Position numbers and translations under genes: made by a program | Assembly: GCF_020509005.1 (NCBI RefSeq) | Contig: NC_063013.1 | Location: 3,782,001 to 3,846,000 of the forward strand | Origin: Fulvia fulva | Taxonomy: Eukaryota; Ascomycota; Dothideomycetes; Mycosphaerellales; Mycosphaerellaceae | Direction: 5' to 3' | Length of the DNA: 64,000 nt | Notes under the pieces: generated by a model | Told to the model about the DNA's origin: nothing | Databases searched by the model: none | What the model saw: only the letters and a program-made list of their open reading frames with translations | Part shown: piece after piece, positions 1 to 11,800 of the stretch | How the letters are laid out: each line of letters begins with the position of its first letter | Position numbering within the stretch: the first letter of the stretch is position 1

Positions 1-1623
1 GACACGGTAAAGGTAGAGACTAGAATACCTTAGGGATCTACTCTCTCCCCTATCCTGTTTCTAATATTTATGTCTAATCTAATCCCCCTACTTACCTCTC
101 CGTAAACCTTAGTATCGGGGTTCGTAGACGATATAAACATTCTAGCCTAGTTAGACTCGATAGAAGAGAACTGTCGCCTCCTCGAAGATAGGCATAAGAA
201 ATGCGAGGAGTAGGTAAAGAAGTATAGTGCCTAGTTCGCCCCTAAAAAGTACCAACTTATACACTTTAGTAAAGCGAGAACATACTATAACATAAAGGCG
301 GCGGTAAGAATCTAAGGCTACGAGACAAAGCTATTAGCGGAGCTACGAGTACTAGGGATCTAGCTCGACCCGAAGCTAAGCTAGAATATATAGGTTAAGA
401 AAGCCTAGAGTCGAGCACAAGTTAACGAAGCCTCGATAAAGAGACTTACGGCATCTATATAGGGAGCAACATTCGACAAGGCAAGAGTAATGTATAAGGC
501 GATCGTTAGACTAGCTATACTATACGGGGTACAGATTTGGGGAACAGGAGGCGTAGGCAAGCCGATCCCGAAACGGATAGAGCAACCCCTAAACAGGATA
601 TAGGTAGGTAACCTACGTAGGGTACTAGGCGTATATAAGACAACGTTAATAAGCACGGTAGAAATAGAGACAGGAACACTACTAATCGGCCAGTATATCC
701 GGGGAATAAGAATTCAATACGCGGCAAGGACGACAGGTTACCTAGTATAAACTACGATCTAGGAGGCAAAGAATAAGATAGAAAGCTACTACCGGAGAGG
801 GGCCGGACATAGGACAAGCCAAAAAGAGGATGACCTTACTACCTTTACGGCTATATAGACAAGTACCGAATGGCTAGTACGAAAAGAGGAGGAGCGTAGG
901 ACTCGCTAGGCCGGCGGGAGCAAGGCTAAGACCTAAAGCCTAGCGGAATAGATAGCGAGCTACCTATAGGAGCAGGACTAGAAAAAGAAGCCCCCTAAGA
1001 CAATAGGCCCGATAGCGCTCCGAGCTTTCTAGAGACACAATTACTAGCTATATAGGGACCTAACAAGGGCCGAGGCAAGTATAGCGATCCAAATCAGGTC
1101 CGAATATATTAGGTTAAGGGCCTACCTGTTTAGAAGACGCGTACTAGACATCTATAGCCTAGCCTACTAGTATAGCTACCTATCGTAAAACCTAGAATAT
1201 ATACTATAACGATACCCGTAGTAGGCGAGAGGTAGGGGAAATTAGAGGCACTAAGTAGGAAGGAGAGACTATAAGTCAATTATTAGGGACAAAGGTAACA
1301 TTTGCCGAATCTCTTAGTGAAAACTATAGTAGGGATACCTCTAGTAGTTTAGCCTCGCTAGCGAGACGGAGGAGTAGATAGATAAGAGGCGGAAGCTAGG
1401 GGGGGTATAGATAGGGTAGTCATTAGGGCAGGCCTATAATACTAGCGTACCCCTAATAAGGGAAATCTAAGACGATAACTAGGGGGGAAGGACAGGCGGG
1501 AAGGAGGAGGGGTTTTTACTAATACGATTTCCCCTCTATATATACGAAAACAAGATAGTATAGCTATATAGGCTAAAGGATACTATAATAGCTTAATAAA
1601 ATATCTATCTATCTATCTATATA
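1..1623 (+). mobile_element. RIP-mutated LINE, family B, 3' portion (cut by window start)
   Basis: This is the 3' part of a non-LTR retrotransposon read on the plus strand. If RIP-type stops are read through, the start encodes the end of a LINE reverse transcriptase: a GIPQGSTLSPILF-like block near 25-60, then a GFVDDINIL block near 118-145 (the catalytic motif, with FVDD in place of the usual FADD), then a long C-terminal region up to roughly 1400. The 3' UTR follows and the element ends in a (TATC)n tail at about 1601-1621, as in the other LINE-B copy at 24220-28146. The 5' part lies outside the window. TAG/TAA stops are frequent, so it is dead. It probably sits in the gypsy-3 element, because a pogo element inserted at its 3' junction is followed by gypsy-3 sequence at 15709. 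Confidence 0.85.
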
Positions 1624-1692
1624 ACGTACTTTACTACCGAGCGGGCTATACTACCGAGCGGGCCACTTTTGCTAAGAACTATACTACTTCTA
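1624..1692 (+). repeat. pogo terminal inverted repeat, transposase 3' side
   Basis: Pairs with 15638-15706 in inverted orientation. It contains two direct copies of CTACCGAGCGGGC spaced by a few bases, a layout expected of subterminal transposase-binding sites. Confidence 0.85.
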
Positions 1693-1756
1693 CTTTAATT
1701 ACGACGGTATCTTAATACGACGACATCCTATAGAATCGTTACTAGGAGGACAATTC

Positions 1757-2275
1757 TGTTATAGTCTGCCTATAGAGTATATAGAAGGTAGGGACAGAAG
1801 AGCCTTAGAGTGCTCAGAAGTCGTTAAGAAGTGACAGTCTAGCTTAGTATATAAGCGCTAAGAATTATATGCCCCGTAACATTTACTACGGGACCTAGCC
1901 CTCTAAATTCACCCCTCTACTAAACCTTAACAGATTTACTTCGGCTCGTAACTATATAACTTACGGCACTCCCGCGAGTACCCGCGACTACGCTAGACCC
2001 TAGAAGAAGCACGTAGAAGACTCGGAACGTAGGGTAGGTTAGAATAAGGCTTTGAGCAAAGCTACTAAGCGCGGCTTCGTACGTATTAGCCCTATTAATA
2101 CGGGGATACGTACTCGCGAGGGTCGCGTATAAGTATCTAGCCTTCCCTAGGCCTCTCTTACTTTCTTCGTCTTTCGTTTTATATAGTAATTATACTATAC
2201 CCTTTATATCTATACTTCGTAACTATATTCTCGCTTTTACTTATATATCTTATAGGCTAGGCTCTCGCCCTAACA
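1757..2275 (+). repeat. gypsy-1 5' LTR
   Basis: 519 bp, TGTTA to TAACA, similar throughout to the other gypsy-1 LTRs in the window. Preceded by the AATTC target duplication. Confidence 0.9.
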
Positions 2276-2339
2276 TTACGAAAGACTAATAAACCGCTAA
2301 CTACTCGAGTCACCCTTATAGGTAACTATACTACCGATA

Positions 2340-2796
2340 GAGGTGTTAACCTCGACAACTAAGACACTCTATTCCACTTTAGTAAGTAGGCTAATATCCC
2401 CTTCTCGAACGCCGGTACCTTCGGTTCCTAGGTAAACGCTAACCCCGACACCGCCTACGCTCTTATTAACCGTACCGTCTCCTCTTTCCGCGAGACCGCC
2501 TAGTAGGTCGAGTAAGTAAACAACTAAGTAATATACCTTCAAGGTATTATAAACACCTTCTAGAACCTCGTCCCGTACGCCGACGATAACCGCCGCTAGT
2601 ACTTCTCTAAGAAGGTTAACGACCTAGACGAGTTCGACGGTAATAAGAGCAAGTTTAAGGCATTTAAGACATAGCTTACTATCAAGCTATTAGCTAATAC
2701 CGACTACTTTCCGTAAGAGAAGGACAAGGTTACGTACGTCTTCTCCCTCCTTCGGGGAGACGCCGCGGCTTAGGTATAATACTATATTAATAACGC
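2340..2796 (+). pseudogene. gypsy-1 gag remnant, N-terminal part
   Basis: Reads in one frame through RIP stops as a Gag N-terminus, for example a ZNF-free capsid-like stretch with QNLVPYADDNRR and FSKKVNDLDEFDG. It is interrupted at 2797 by the composite LINE (TSD near 2785-2796) and resumes at 8091. The same region is seen uninterrupted at about 39000-39500 in the 38453-44743 copy. Confidence 0.75.
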
Positions 2797-3876
2797 GGTC
2801 GACGACGAGAATCACCTATACGTAGTGTCGGCTACGAACCTCTCGTCTAGCTACGAGAGAGCTAAGTATTCTTACGCTAGAGCGTCGTAGGCGCGACGGG
2901 CGCGTAACGTAGGCGAAGCCGCGGCGAATAGAGGACTACTAGTAAAACGGGTATAAAAACTATCCGACGAGCGTATACTCGTGTCGGGAGCGAGTCCCTC
3001 TTCTTTCTACGTATAAGAAGGGCGCGGAACCGTGGCCTATACGCTCGATAGGACACCTCTAGTATAAGTATAGAATTTTTACCTCCGGAGACCGTAAACC
3101 GAGCGGGCTAAGCGACGAACATTAGACGAGCGGACTATAGAATAATAACTAAGCGGACTATATAACGGCGTCGAGCGGACTACGAAACAATCTAGTGTTT
3201 GCTAGCGGGCAATACGGTAGGTAGGTAGACACGCGACGAAGCCTATAAGGGCCTATTAAATACCCGGTATAGGAACGAGGGTTTTGCCTAAGGCACTACC
3301 TGTCCCGCTACACAACGTACCTAGTCTAATATAGTAGATTGCGACGAGGAAAAGACGATAGCCTAAGTAAGGAAAAGACGGCTATTAGGACGGGGAAAAG
3401 ACGTACAATACAAGTGGATTAGTTATATAATCGGGGAGGATTAAGGGTAGGGTAATAAGGAACTTTATATTAGTTAGTAGGTAGAAACGTAAGGAGTACG
3501 CTACCCGGCGTAGTATGTGCCCCGAGCAAACCTACGAGGTATAGACGGCCGCTTTCTAGAGATAGGCTACGGTAACGCGAAGGGCGTTAAAACCTAGGGC
3601 GTAGTGTATACTAGTAGCGACGGCTAACACTGTCTATATAGCCCGAGAGGACGGATACGTATATCGGTCAATAGAGAGCACTAAAGGGCTTAGGCCTATA
3701 GAGGTGGATATTGGCTTAAGGAGCAAATAGGGAGGGAGGGCGTAGAGGGAAGCTTTTGCTCCGGGCTAACCTCTCGAAACGAGGCTACACGGTAGTGCTA
3801 GATAAGTAGGAAAGCGCGGTTAAGACTTGTTACCTTATCTCGTAGCTAGCTTACTAAATACGATTCCTTCCTTACT
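2797..3876 (+). repeat. LINE-associated 5' module, copy 1
   Basis: About 1,080 bp, matching 27066-28146 on the other strand with mostly RIP-type differences. Both copies begin at the same base within 1 nt (GGTCGACGACGAG...) directly next to a TSD and end at the same base (...CCTTCCTTACT) at the LINE junction. The frame starting at 2797 has many TAG/TAA but I saw no TGA, compatible with a former reading frame of about 360 codons; since RIP removes TG, that is weak evidence. I recognise no protein domain. Not seen elsewhere in the window. Confidence 0.8.
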
Positions 3877-4610
3877 ACGACATACCTAAGGAGTTTGACC
3901 TAACTAACTAGGGTCACCTACGCGCTCTCTAAGAGGACAACCCGGTCACTCTTAACTCTCTAATCCAGAAGGCGACTTGGCTCTATAGGAAATGGCTAGA
4001 AGGCAAGAAGGCCTCGGCGCTAATAGTATAGCTATAAGACGCGAAAGCGGCGGATCTAGCGATAGAACAAGGCCTAGTCTAGTAATATAGCCTCAAGATA
4101 GTAGAAAAGCACTCCTTATCCTTTCGTGTCCTCTAATGCTTCAAATGCTAACAGTATAGACACCAAACCTATACGTGTATAAATAAGTAGGCCTACTCGA
4201 ACTATATAGGAGACTATATGTCTAGGGACTATATATCGACTACGAGACGGTACGCGAACTATCCGGGGCACTACCTATCGTATAGTACGGAATGCCTATA
4301 GCGGAAACTAGCGAAAAACAAGGCAATCACAAACAGAACCGTCGCCCTAAGATTCTACGGCGACCGTAAGGCTAGCCTATACCGGAACTAACTAGCGGCG
4401 GTCGGGTATAAGCGCCCTAGGGCCGAGAACGATATAAAGGATACGTAACCTAGGGCGTACGGGAGGCTACGTGCTCTACTAGCTACGGCGAGGGAATCTA
4501 ACTAGGCCCGGCTCCCCTTTAGTATATAGCCGATAGGCGTAGACTAGGACGTATAGGGCAGTAGGATATAGGACGATATAGAGGAAATGATTGTCGATAC
4601 CGATAACTAG
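3877..4610 (+). pseudogene. LINE-A ORF1 remnant, C-terminal part, in composite LINE
   Basis: Corresponds to residues about 183-425 of the intact ORF1 at 50973-52250, starting at the DMPKEFDP motif. The three zinc-knuckle segments are recognisable around 4130-4300, with Cys codons changed to Tyr and Trp/Gln codons to TAG. The former stop is at 4608-4610. The N-terminal 182 residues are replaced by the module. Confidence 0.8.
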
Positions 4611-7600
4611 CCTCGACACGCTTAGCATTATCTAGTATAACGTTAACTATAGTAAGGATATAGTCTAGAACCATTTCCTATATAAGGCGAACCCGCGCGT
4701 CTACTACGTCCTTATAATCTAGGAGCTATAGATTAACCCGCACTATAAGAGACTAACGACCTATAAGTTACTAGGCTATACGATATACCTACGAGGCGAC
4801 GGTAGACCCCGTACGTGCTTCTATGTTAGCAAGGACATACTAGAATCCGACTAGGAGGTAGTGTACTACGTAGACGAAGAAGGCGGGGGCGATATTACCT
4901 CCCTCTACGTAGGTAGCACCTAGATACACAACCTATATATACAACCGCTAGCCTCGAGGTCTAGCCGCGACCTAGGGGTCTATAGACACCTAGACAGTGC
5001 GCTTAAGAGACAAGGGTGCTATATCGTAGTAGGAGACTTCAATATATACTACCCTTCCTAGGAAAGCCTTATATAGCCGCACCCTATAGCCGACGAAGTA
5101 CTCGACTTGATAGCGAGCAACGCAATTGCCCTTAATACCCCGAAGGACCTAGGCACCTAGAAGAGAGGGGGACTCTAAGGCACGATCGACCTCTCCTAGA
5201 TCTTAGATAGCTACTACTATACGGTAACCTACTATAGGATCGAACATAAACTCGAGGCGTCGTCAGACTATATACTAGTCAGGACCTCTATTACGATATA
5301 GATACAACGTATACTAGCGGGAACCCCTAAGCTAAACTAGGGAAAGGCCTACTAGGCCAACATCTAGGCGTACCTCGATAACTCTAAGAGGCTAGTCCAG
5401 ATCGCGCAGTAGCAATATAATAGTAAAGACGAGATAGACGAAGTAGTCTAGGGGTTGATAGACGAAATAAGAAAAGCGACCTTACTTCACGTTCCGCTTG
5501 CCTAACTAACGATATAGTCCAAACTATACTAGACGCCGGAGTGCACTACGGTAGTAAGAGAAGTAAGGAGAGCCAGCCGGGTATAGACGAGCAGCTATAG
5601 CGAGGAGGCCTAGAACGTATATAGGGAGGCATGCTAACAGAAGAAAGCTATAATACGAAGGGAGAAAGTAGTAGGCTAGAGGGCTATAGTAGAAGAAATC
5701 GCCGGCAAGCTAGAGAGGATGTAGAAGCTAGCGAAATGGGCCCGACAGGACCCTATACAGGGCCCCTCCTTCTCTATCCTAGCGCTACAATCGCCTAGTG
5801 GCCCGGTTAGCGACCCCGAGGCTAAGGCGCGTCTACTAGCTAGCAAGTTCTTCCCGCCCCTAGTCGAGGCTAATCTAAGCGACATAAATAGCTCAACTCC
5901 CCTAGCCCCTAGTATCGCGGTCTAATAGGAGGTGTCCGAGGGAGAAGTTGCCGCTATACTAAGGAAGTTGCCGGCGAAGAAAGCCCCGGGGCCGGATAGG
6001 ATCCTAAACGAGCTACTAAAGAAGTATAGAGATCAACTAGCCCTAGTAGTTATAGCGACCTTTAACGCCTGCCTATAGACCGGGTACCACCCGATAGCTT
6101 TTAAACAATCGACGATAGTAGTCCTACGTAAGCCGTAGAAGGAAGACTATACGTAGGTAAAGTCGTACCGCCTAATTACGCTCCTTAACACTCTTAGGAA
6201 GGCGCTTAAGAAGCTGGTTATAACGAGACTCTCCGAGGCGGTAGAGGAACACTCCCTACTCCCGGACACCTAGATAGGTACGCGCCTATAGCGATCGACG
6301 CTATCCGCGATAGAACTTATCACCTCTTAGGTAAAGGCTATCTAGTATAAGAATAGGGACAAGGTGGCTTCCTTACTTAGCCTAGATATATTAGGAGCCT
6401 TCGACTACGTGTTATACCCGCGGCTACTCTATATCCTAAGGTCGAAAGGACTCCCTAAGTGGCTTATTAACTTCGTACGGTCCTACCTCTAAAACCGTAG
6501 TACGTCGATCCTAGTCGGCTAGTATAGAAGCCTATTTTAAGCAGTCTATACTAGAATCCCGTAAGGCTTAACGCTAGCACCTATTCTATTCCTCTTCTTT
6601 ATAGCGACGCTACTCCTAGCCCTAGAATCCCAGAACACCGCTACGAGCGGCTTCGTAGACGACACAAACATCCTAGCGTAGTCTTCCTCGACTAAGGAGA
6701 ACTATAGGCTACTAGAAGAGAAGCACAAGATCTACGAGGACTAGGCTAGGAGGCACGGGGCTCGGTTTGCCCTAGAAAAGTACAATCTAATACACTTTAC
6801 GCGCCGGCTACGGTTCTATAATATATAAGCTTCTATCTAGATATAGGGGCATACGACTAACCCGGTAAATCAGCTTAGGATCCTCGGACTATAGGTAGAC
6901 CCGGCGCTACGGTAGAGGAAGTACGTATAGGCAATATTACGGAAAGCTAAACAGAATATAGTATCATACTAGAGGCTCACTACGTCTATATAGGGGGCGG
7001 ACTTCCGGTAGTCACGACTTCTATATACGGCTATTATACGGCCAGTCCTTACCTATAGTAGCCAAGTGTGGTCCTTAGGCGAGAGGGCCTACCTATCGAA
7101 GGGACTCGTCGCGCCGCTAGCGAAGATCTAAAACTAATGCCTAAGGAAGGTCACCGGGGTATATAAGTCGACACTAACGAGGATGCTTAAGCACGAGACC
7201 GCTATACCGCCGATCGACCTATATATCTAGGGACTACGGACCTCCTACTTAGGCAAGTCGGCATAGTACCTAGTATAGAAGGCTATCGCTAGTATAGTCG
7301 TAAGGGCCCGCGAATTAGTACTAGCGTATAGGGGCATTCGACCCGGAAACGAGCCGAACTACCGGGTAAGGGACGAATAGCTAGTAATATAATAGGAAGG
7401 TAAGAAATCGTTTGTAGAGCAACTATAGAAAGAGAGGTAGAACAACTAGGTTGTAGGGTATAGTAGACGCCCTTAGCTAGCGGGACAACCTAAGGAATAG
7501 TTAGCTACAAAATCCGCGGTCAAGTACCCCCCGAAGCTTATCTACTACCGCCTTAAGAGGGTATAGAGTAGTATAGCAACCTAACTACGAAGCGAACACA

Positions 7601-7914
7601 TCGGCCTCTAGGGGTACCTATTATAGAGGAAGGTTCTAGGATATACGAATACTAGCTGCCCCTACGGCTATCGCTCCTAGAACGTACGGCACGTACTCCT
7701 CGTCTGTCCGAGGTGGTCGCTAGGAAGGGGGGAGTAGATAGTAAAGGCGAGGAACCGGACGATTAGGGCACTTCTTAATAACGCTAAGGACCTACGGCGC
7801 ATTACGAACTAGATACTAGAGAAGGGCTAGCTAGAATAGTACCGCCTAGTAGGAACAGTATAGGAAGAGAGGACACGACGTAGCGCGACGAGACCGGCTA
7901 GGAGCGGGGGCTAA
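4597..7914 (+). pseudogene. LINE-A ORF2 remnant (endonuclease-reverse transcriptase)
   Basis: Collinear over its whole length with the intact ORF2 at 47669-50986. The former start ATG reads ATA, and dozens of Gln and Trp codons are now TAG/TAA. The endonuclease block (GDFN-like) is near 5035, the RT block with GFVDDTNILA near 6650-6680, the former stop at 7912-7914. This is a dead copy that shows by comparison that RIP here changes almost only CpA/TpG. Confidence 0.85.
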
Positions 7915-8090
7915 CGGGGTAGTAATATAGACTACGTACGTTTAGAGGGAAAGCTAAACTAGATAAGGAGTAGTCGGGGGCGGGAAGGGTTTTCACCTAT
8001 TCGGGTTTCCCTTTGTATATAACAATAGATATATACCTATATAGGCCGGATAGGGTCCTAGAATAGGGGAATAACAAATCTATCTATCTA

Positions 8091-8850
8091 TATTAATAAC
8101 GCTACGTAGACTATCGGCTGCCCGGACGTCCTCACCTTAATATAGGACCTCCGTACTACCTTTAGTGATCTAGACCGTAGAGCTACCGCCTAGAACGCTA
8201 TCTATAACCTCCTCTAGAAGAACAAGAGCTTCGCCGAGTACCTCGCGGCCTTTAACCGCGACATCGGGTTTACCGGCTATAACGAAGAGACTAAGAAGAG
8301 TACTCTCCGCCGTAGCTTATTAGTAGAGCTTCTTCGAGCCCTCGAGGACAAGGACGTCGGTACTATAAGCTTCCGTAAGCTCGTCGAGACCTACTAGCGC
8401 CTCGACTCTAAGATAAAACACACCGCCTCTCTCCTCGCTTCCCGTTCTTAAGGTCGTTAGCCTCGTAGTCCCGGAAGCTACTTCGCTACTCTACTAGGCG
8501 CCGCCGCTCCTACGGCTCTCCCTCCCGTCTCTATAGGTGACGCTATAGATCTTAGCGCTAGTACCGCCGTCCCTCGAGTCTAGGGCCTCGTTAACGGTAA
8601 GCTTACTCCCGAAGAGAAGCTTCGACGTCGCTAGGCCGGACTCTATACCTACTACGGCGGTCTAGGCTATATTATAGTTAACTATCCGTAGCTCGCTACC
8701 CGTAACGCCCGTAACCCGGTTCGCGGCGCTATCGGCGCTATCGAGGCTACTCCTACTACTCCCGCTAAGTAGGAAAAAGCCTAGGTCTTCCTTATCGACG
8801 CGAGGAAGACTAAGAATAACGTTTACCGAAAGTGAAGAGAGGAAGGAAGT
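8091..8850 (+). pseudogene. gypsy-1 gag remnant, C-terminal part
   Basis: Continues the Gag frame after the LINE insertion: a retrotransposon capsid region (TLIQDLRTTFSDLDRRATAQ, then FAEYLAAFNRDIGF and LLVELLRALED) and a CCHC knuckle near 8640-8690 whose Cys codons partly became Tyr (TYYGGLGYIIVNYP in the mutated form). Neighbouring pol starts near 8860. The same Gag is seen uninterrupted at 39000-40220. Confidence 0.8.
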
Positions 8851-11800
8851 TGAGGATCAATATAGTATAGCTAGACCTATACGACGAGACGGGTAAGGAC
8901 TACGCTTATAAACCGTTCGTTACGAATATAAATATCGGCTTAAAGAAACTCTCTTCTTCCAATCTTACTCTTATAGACACTAGCGTACTAGGCGAGTCTT
9001 TTATAGACTATAAACTCGCGACCTCTCTTAACCTCGAACCCTAGGAACTAAAGTATCCTCGTACCCTTAAACTCTTTAACGGCACGGAGACTACTACTAG
9101 TAAGATTACTTATATTATATACACGTTAATTACCCTCGGAGGCAAGCGTATGTCGATTACTAGCTTCCTTACGTCCCTACCGTATTAGAAGTTTATCCTC
9201 GGCCTCCCCTAGTTTAGACGACACCGACCTATTATCGACTAGACTTCCCTTACTATTAGCTTCCCTCTAGAAGTTCCTCCGGTACCTCCGCTTTCTCCGC
9301 CGCCTTAGCGCGGTCCTAAGTATACTAAGATCTTCTAGGTGAACGCCGCTACCTTTACTACTACTACTAAGTATCCTAAAGCTTAAGTCTTCGCCGCCTC
9401 TCTCCGCGATATCGACATCGCCCTCGAGAAGCTCGATAAGAAGCGTACACCTACCGACCCTACTACGAAGGTCCCTCCTTAGGTACACTAGATCCTCTAC
9501 GTATTCGATACTAAAGCCGTAGACGAGCTGCCTCCTTATCGCCCTTACGACTATAAGATTAAGCTAGAAGAAGGTATAGAGACACCGTTCGGACCGCTAT
9601 ATTCTATGTCCCGAGAAGAGCTTATCGTCCTTAAGAGATACCTCGAAGAGAACCTAAAGAAGGGGTTTATTCGAGCGAGCCGTTCTAGCGCTAGTAGTCC
9701 CGTTATATTCGTTAAGAAGCCCGGCGGTAGTCTACGCTTCTACGTAGACTACCGAGGCTTAAACGCTATTATAAAGAAGAACCGCTACCTAATACCGTTG
9801 ATTTAGGAGACGCTCGAGCGCCTCTCTAAGGCTAAGTACTTTACTAAGCTCGATATTATCGCTACGTTTAACAAGTTACGAATAGTAGAAGGACACGAGT
9901 ATCTTATAGCCTTCCGTACTCGCTACGGGCTATTCGAGTCGCTCGTTATGCCCTTCGGCGTTTATAACGGGCCTAGTACCTTCTAGAACTTTATTAACGA
10001 TATCCTTTAAGAGTTCCTCGATTAGTTCTACACTACCTATATCGACGACATCCTAGTCTATAGCGAGACTAAGAAGGAGTACCGCGAGTACGTCTATAAG
10101 GTCCTTTAGAAGCTCGTAGACGCCGGCTTATAGCTCGATATCGACAAGTGCGAGTTTGAGAAGACCGAAGTCAAGTTCCTTAGTTTGATCATTACCGTAG
10201 ACGGCATTAAGACAGACTAAGAGAAGATCGACGCTATCGTCGAATAGGATACTCCTACGTACGTTAAGGAGGTCTAGGGTTTCCTAGGCTTTACTAACTT
10301 CTACCGCCGCTTTATCTACGTATTCTCGAGCGTAGTACGCCCTTTAACGAAGCTTACGCGTAAGGGTAAGAAGTTTGCCTAGACCGACGAATACTAGGAG
10401 GCCTTTGACTTACTTAAAGCGAAGTTTATTAAGAACCCGCTCCTATAGCACTTCGATTTCGAACTAGAGACCCGTATAGAGACTAACGTATCCGACGGCG
10501 TAGTAGGCGGTATCCTACTATAACGCCGCTCGCCTAAATCTCCCTAGTTACCTATCGCCTTCCTCTCTAAGAAGATGACCGCTACGGAGTATAACTACGA
10601 GATCTACGATAAGGAGCTTCTCGCTATCGTTAAAGCTTTTAAAGAGTAGCGCCCCGAGCTCGAAGGCTCTACTATACCCGTCTAAGTAAGCTCCGACTAT
10701 AAGAACCTCGTCTACTTTATAAAGAGCAAGCTACTTAATCGTCGCTAGGCCCGCTAGAGCGAGTTCCTCTCCCGGTTTAACTTTATAATCTCGTATACGC
10801 CCGGTAAGGCCAACTTGATAGCCGACGCCCTTACCCGCCGCCCTAGTAACTCTCTAGTTGATCGAAGAGGGGGCTAGTAAATCGTAGAGTAACAAGTTAT
10901 TAAAGAGTATAACCTCTCTTCCGAGCTTCGAGAGTACCTATCGAACGGCTAGCCTACGCTCGCCGCTTCCTTTACTACTCTCGTACTCGCTCCTACCTAC
11001 CTTAACGAGAGTAATAATGAATCCGAGCCTAAAGAATACGCCTCGGACGCTAAGGACTTGAACGATAATAAAGAGGGCTTAGTAACGACCGAAGGCTTAT
11101 CCGAATTAGACTTCAAGGGGTTTAATAATAAGGAGTAACCTAAAGGCATTATAGTACGAGTACGAACAGCGTACGATACCGATATAGACGCCTAAGAGTT
11201 AGTTTAGGCCCTTAAATCTAGCGCGAGGACATTCCCGGGCTTCTCGCTATCCGAGTACGAGCTCTAGGAAGGTGTCGTCTACTTCCGTAAGAAGCTTTAC
11301 GTACCGTAGCCCGAAGGCTCTAATATCCGAGCTAAGATTCTTCAAATTGTCTACGACTCCGCCTCTAGGGGTCACCTAGGCGTAGCTAAGACCTATAAGC
11401 TCCTCGCTAGGTATTACTAGTAGCCGTATTCCTAGAAGGACGTCCGCCGCTACGTACTAAACTACGCTACTTACCGAAGAGCTAACGCTAACCGCTACCG
11501 CCCCTACGGTCTCCTATACCCTCTCCCGGCTCCTAATCGTACGTAGAAGCATATTACGATAGACTTTATTACCGATCTTCCTTACGGTAAGACCTTTAGC
11601 GGCGTAAAAGCAAAGGCCCTTCTAGTGATCGTAGACCGTTACTCTAAGGACCGGTATATAATCCCGTACTAGAGTATGACCGTAAAGGAGACTACTCGCT
11701 TATTCTACGAATTCGTCTAGCGCTTTTAAGGCCTCCCGGATAGCATCACCTCTAATAGGGGCACCTAGTTTATCTCGTACTTCTAGAAACGTCTATATAC

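Larger units (their letters stand above)
2797..8087 (+). mobile_element. Composite LINE: 1,080-bp module fused to 5'-truncated LINE-A
   Basis: One insertion of about 5.29 kb flanked by a 12-15-bp TSD (tattaataacgc at 2785-2796 and 8091-8102; the exact length is blurred by the tail), ending in a (TATC)n tail as LINEs do. Bases 2797-3876 match the 5' module of the LINE-B insertion at 27066-28146. From 3877 the sequence is LINE-A, starting inside ORF1 at the codon for about residue 183 and running to the 3' end. Because one TSD spans the whole, the fusion existed when it inserted or arose during insertion. Both parts are RIP-mutated. Host sequence on both sides is gypsy-1 gag. Confidence 0.88.

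Noticed and set aside
1601..1623. (TATC)n tracts as telomeric or ordinary microsatellite repeats
   Set aside because: They occur at the 3' end of every LINE copy next to a TSD or junction, so they are LINE tails.
9606..9806. Short open frame with RT sequence (also 40997-41197)
   Set aside because: It is a surviving piece of the gypsy-1 reverse transcriptase between RIP stops, not a separate gene.
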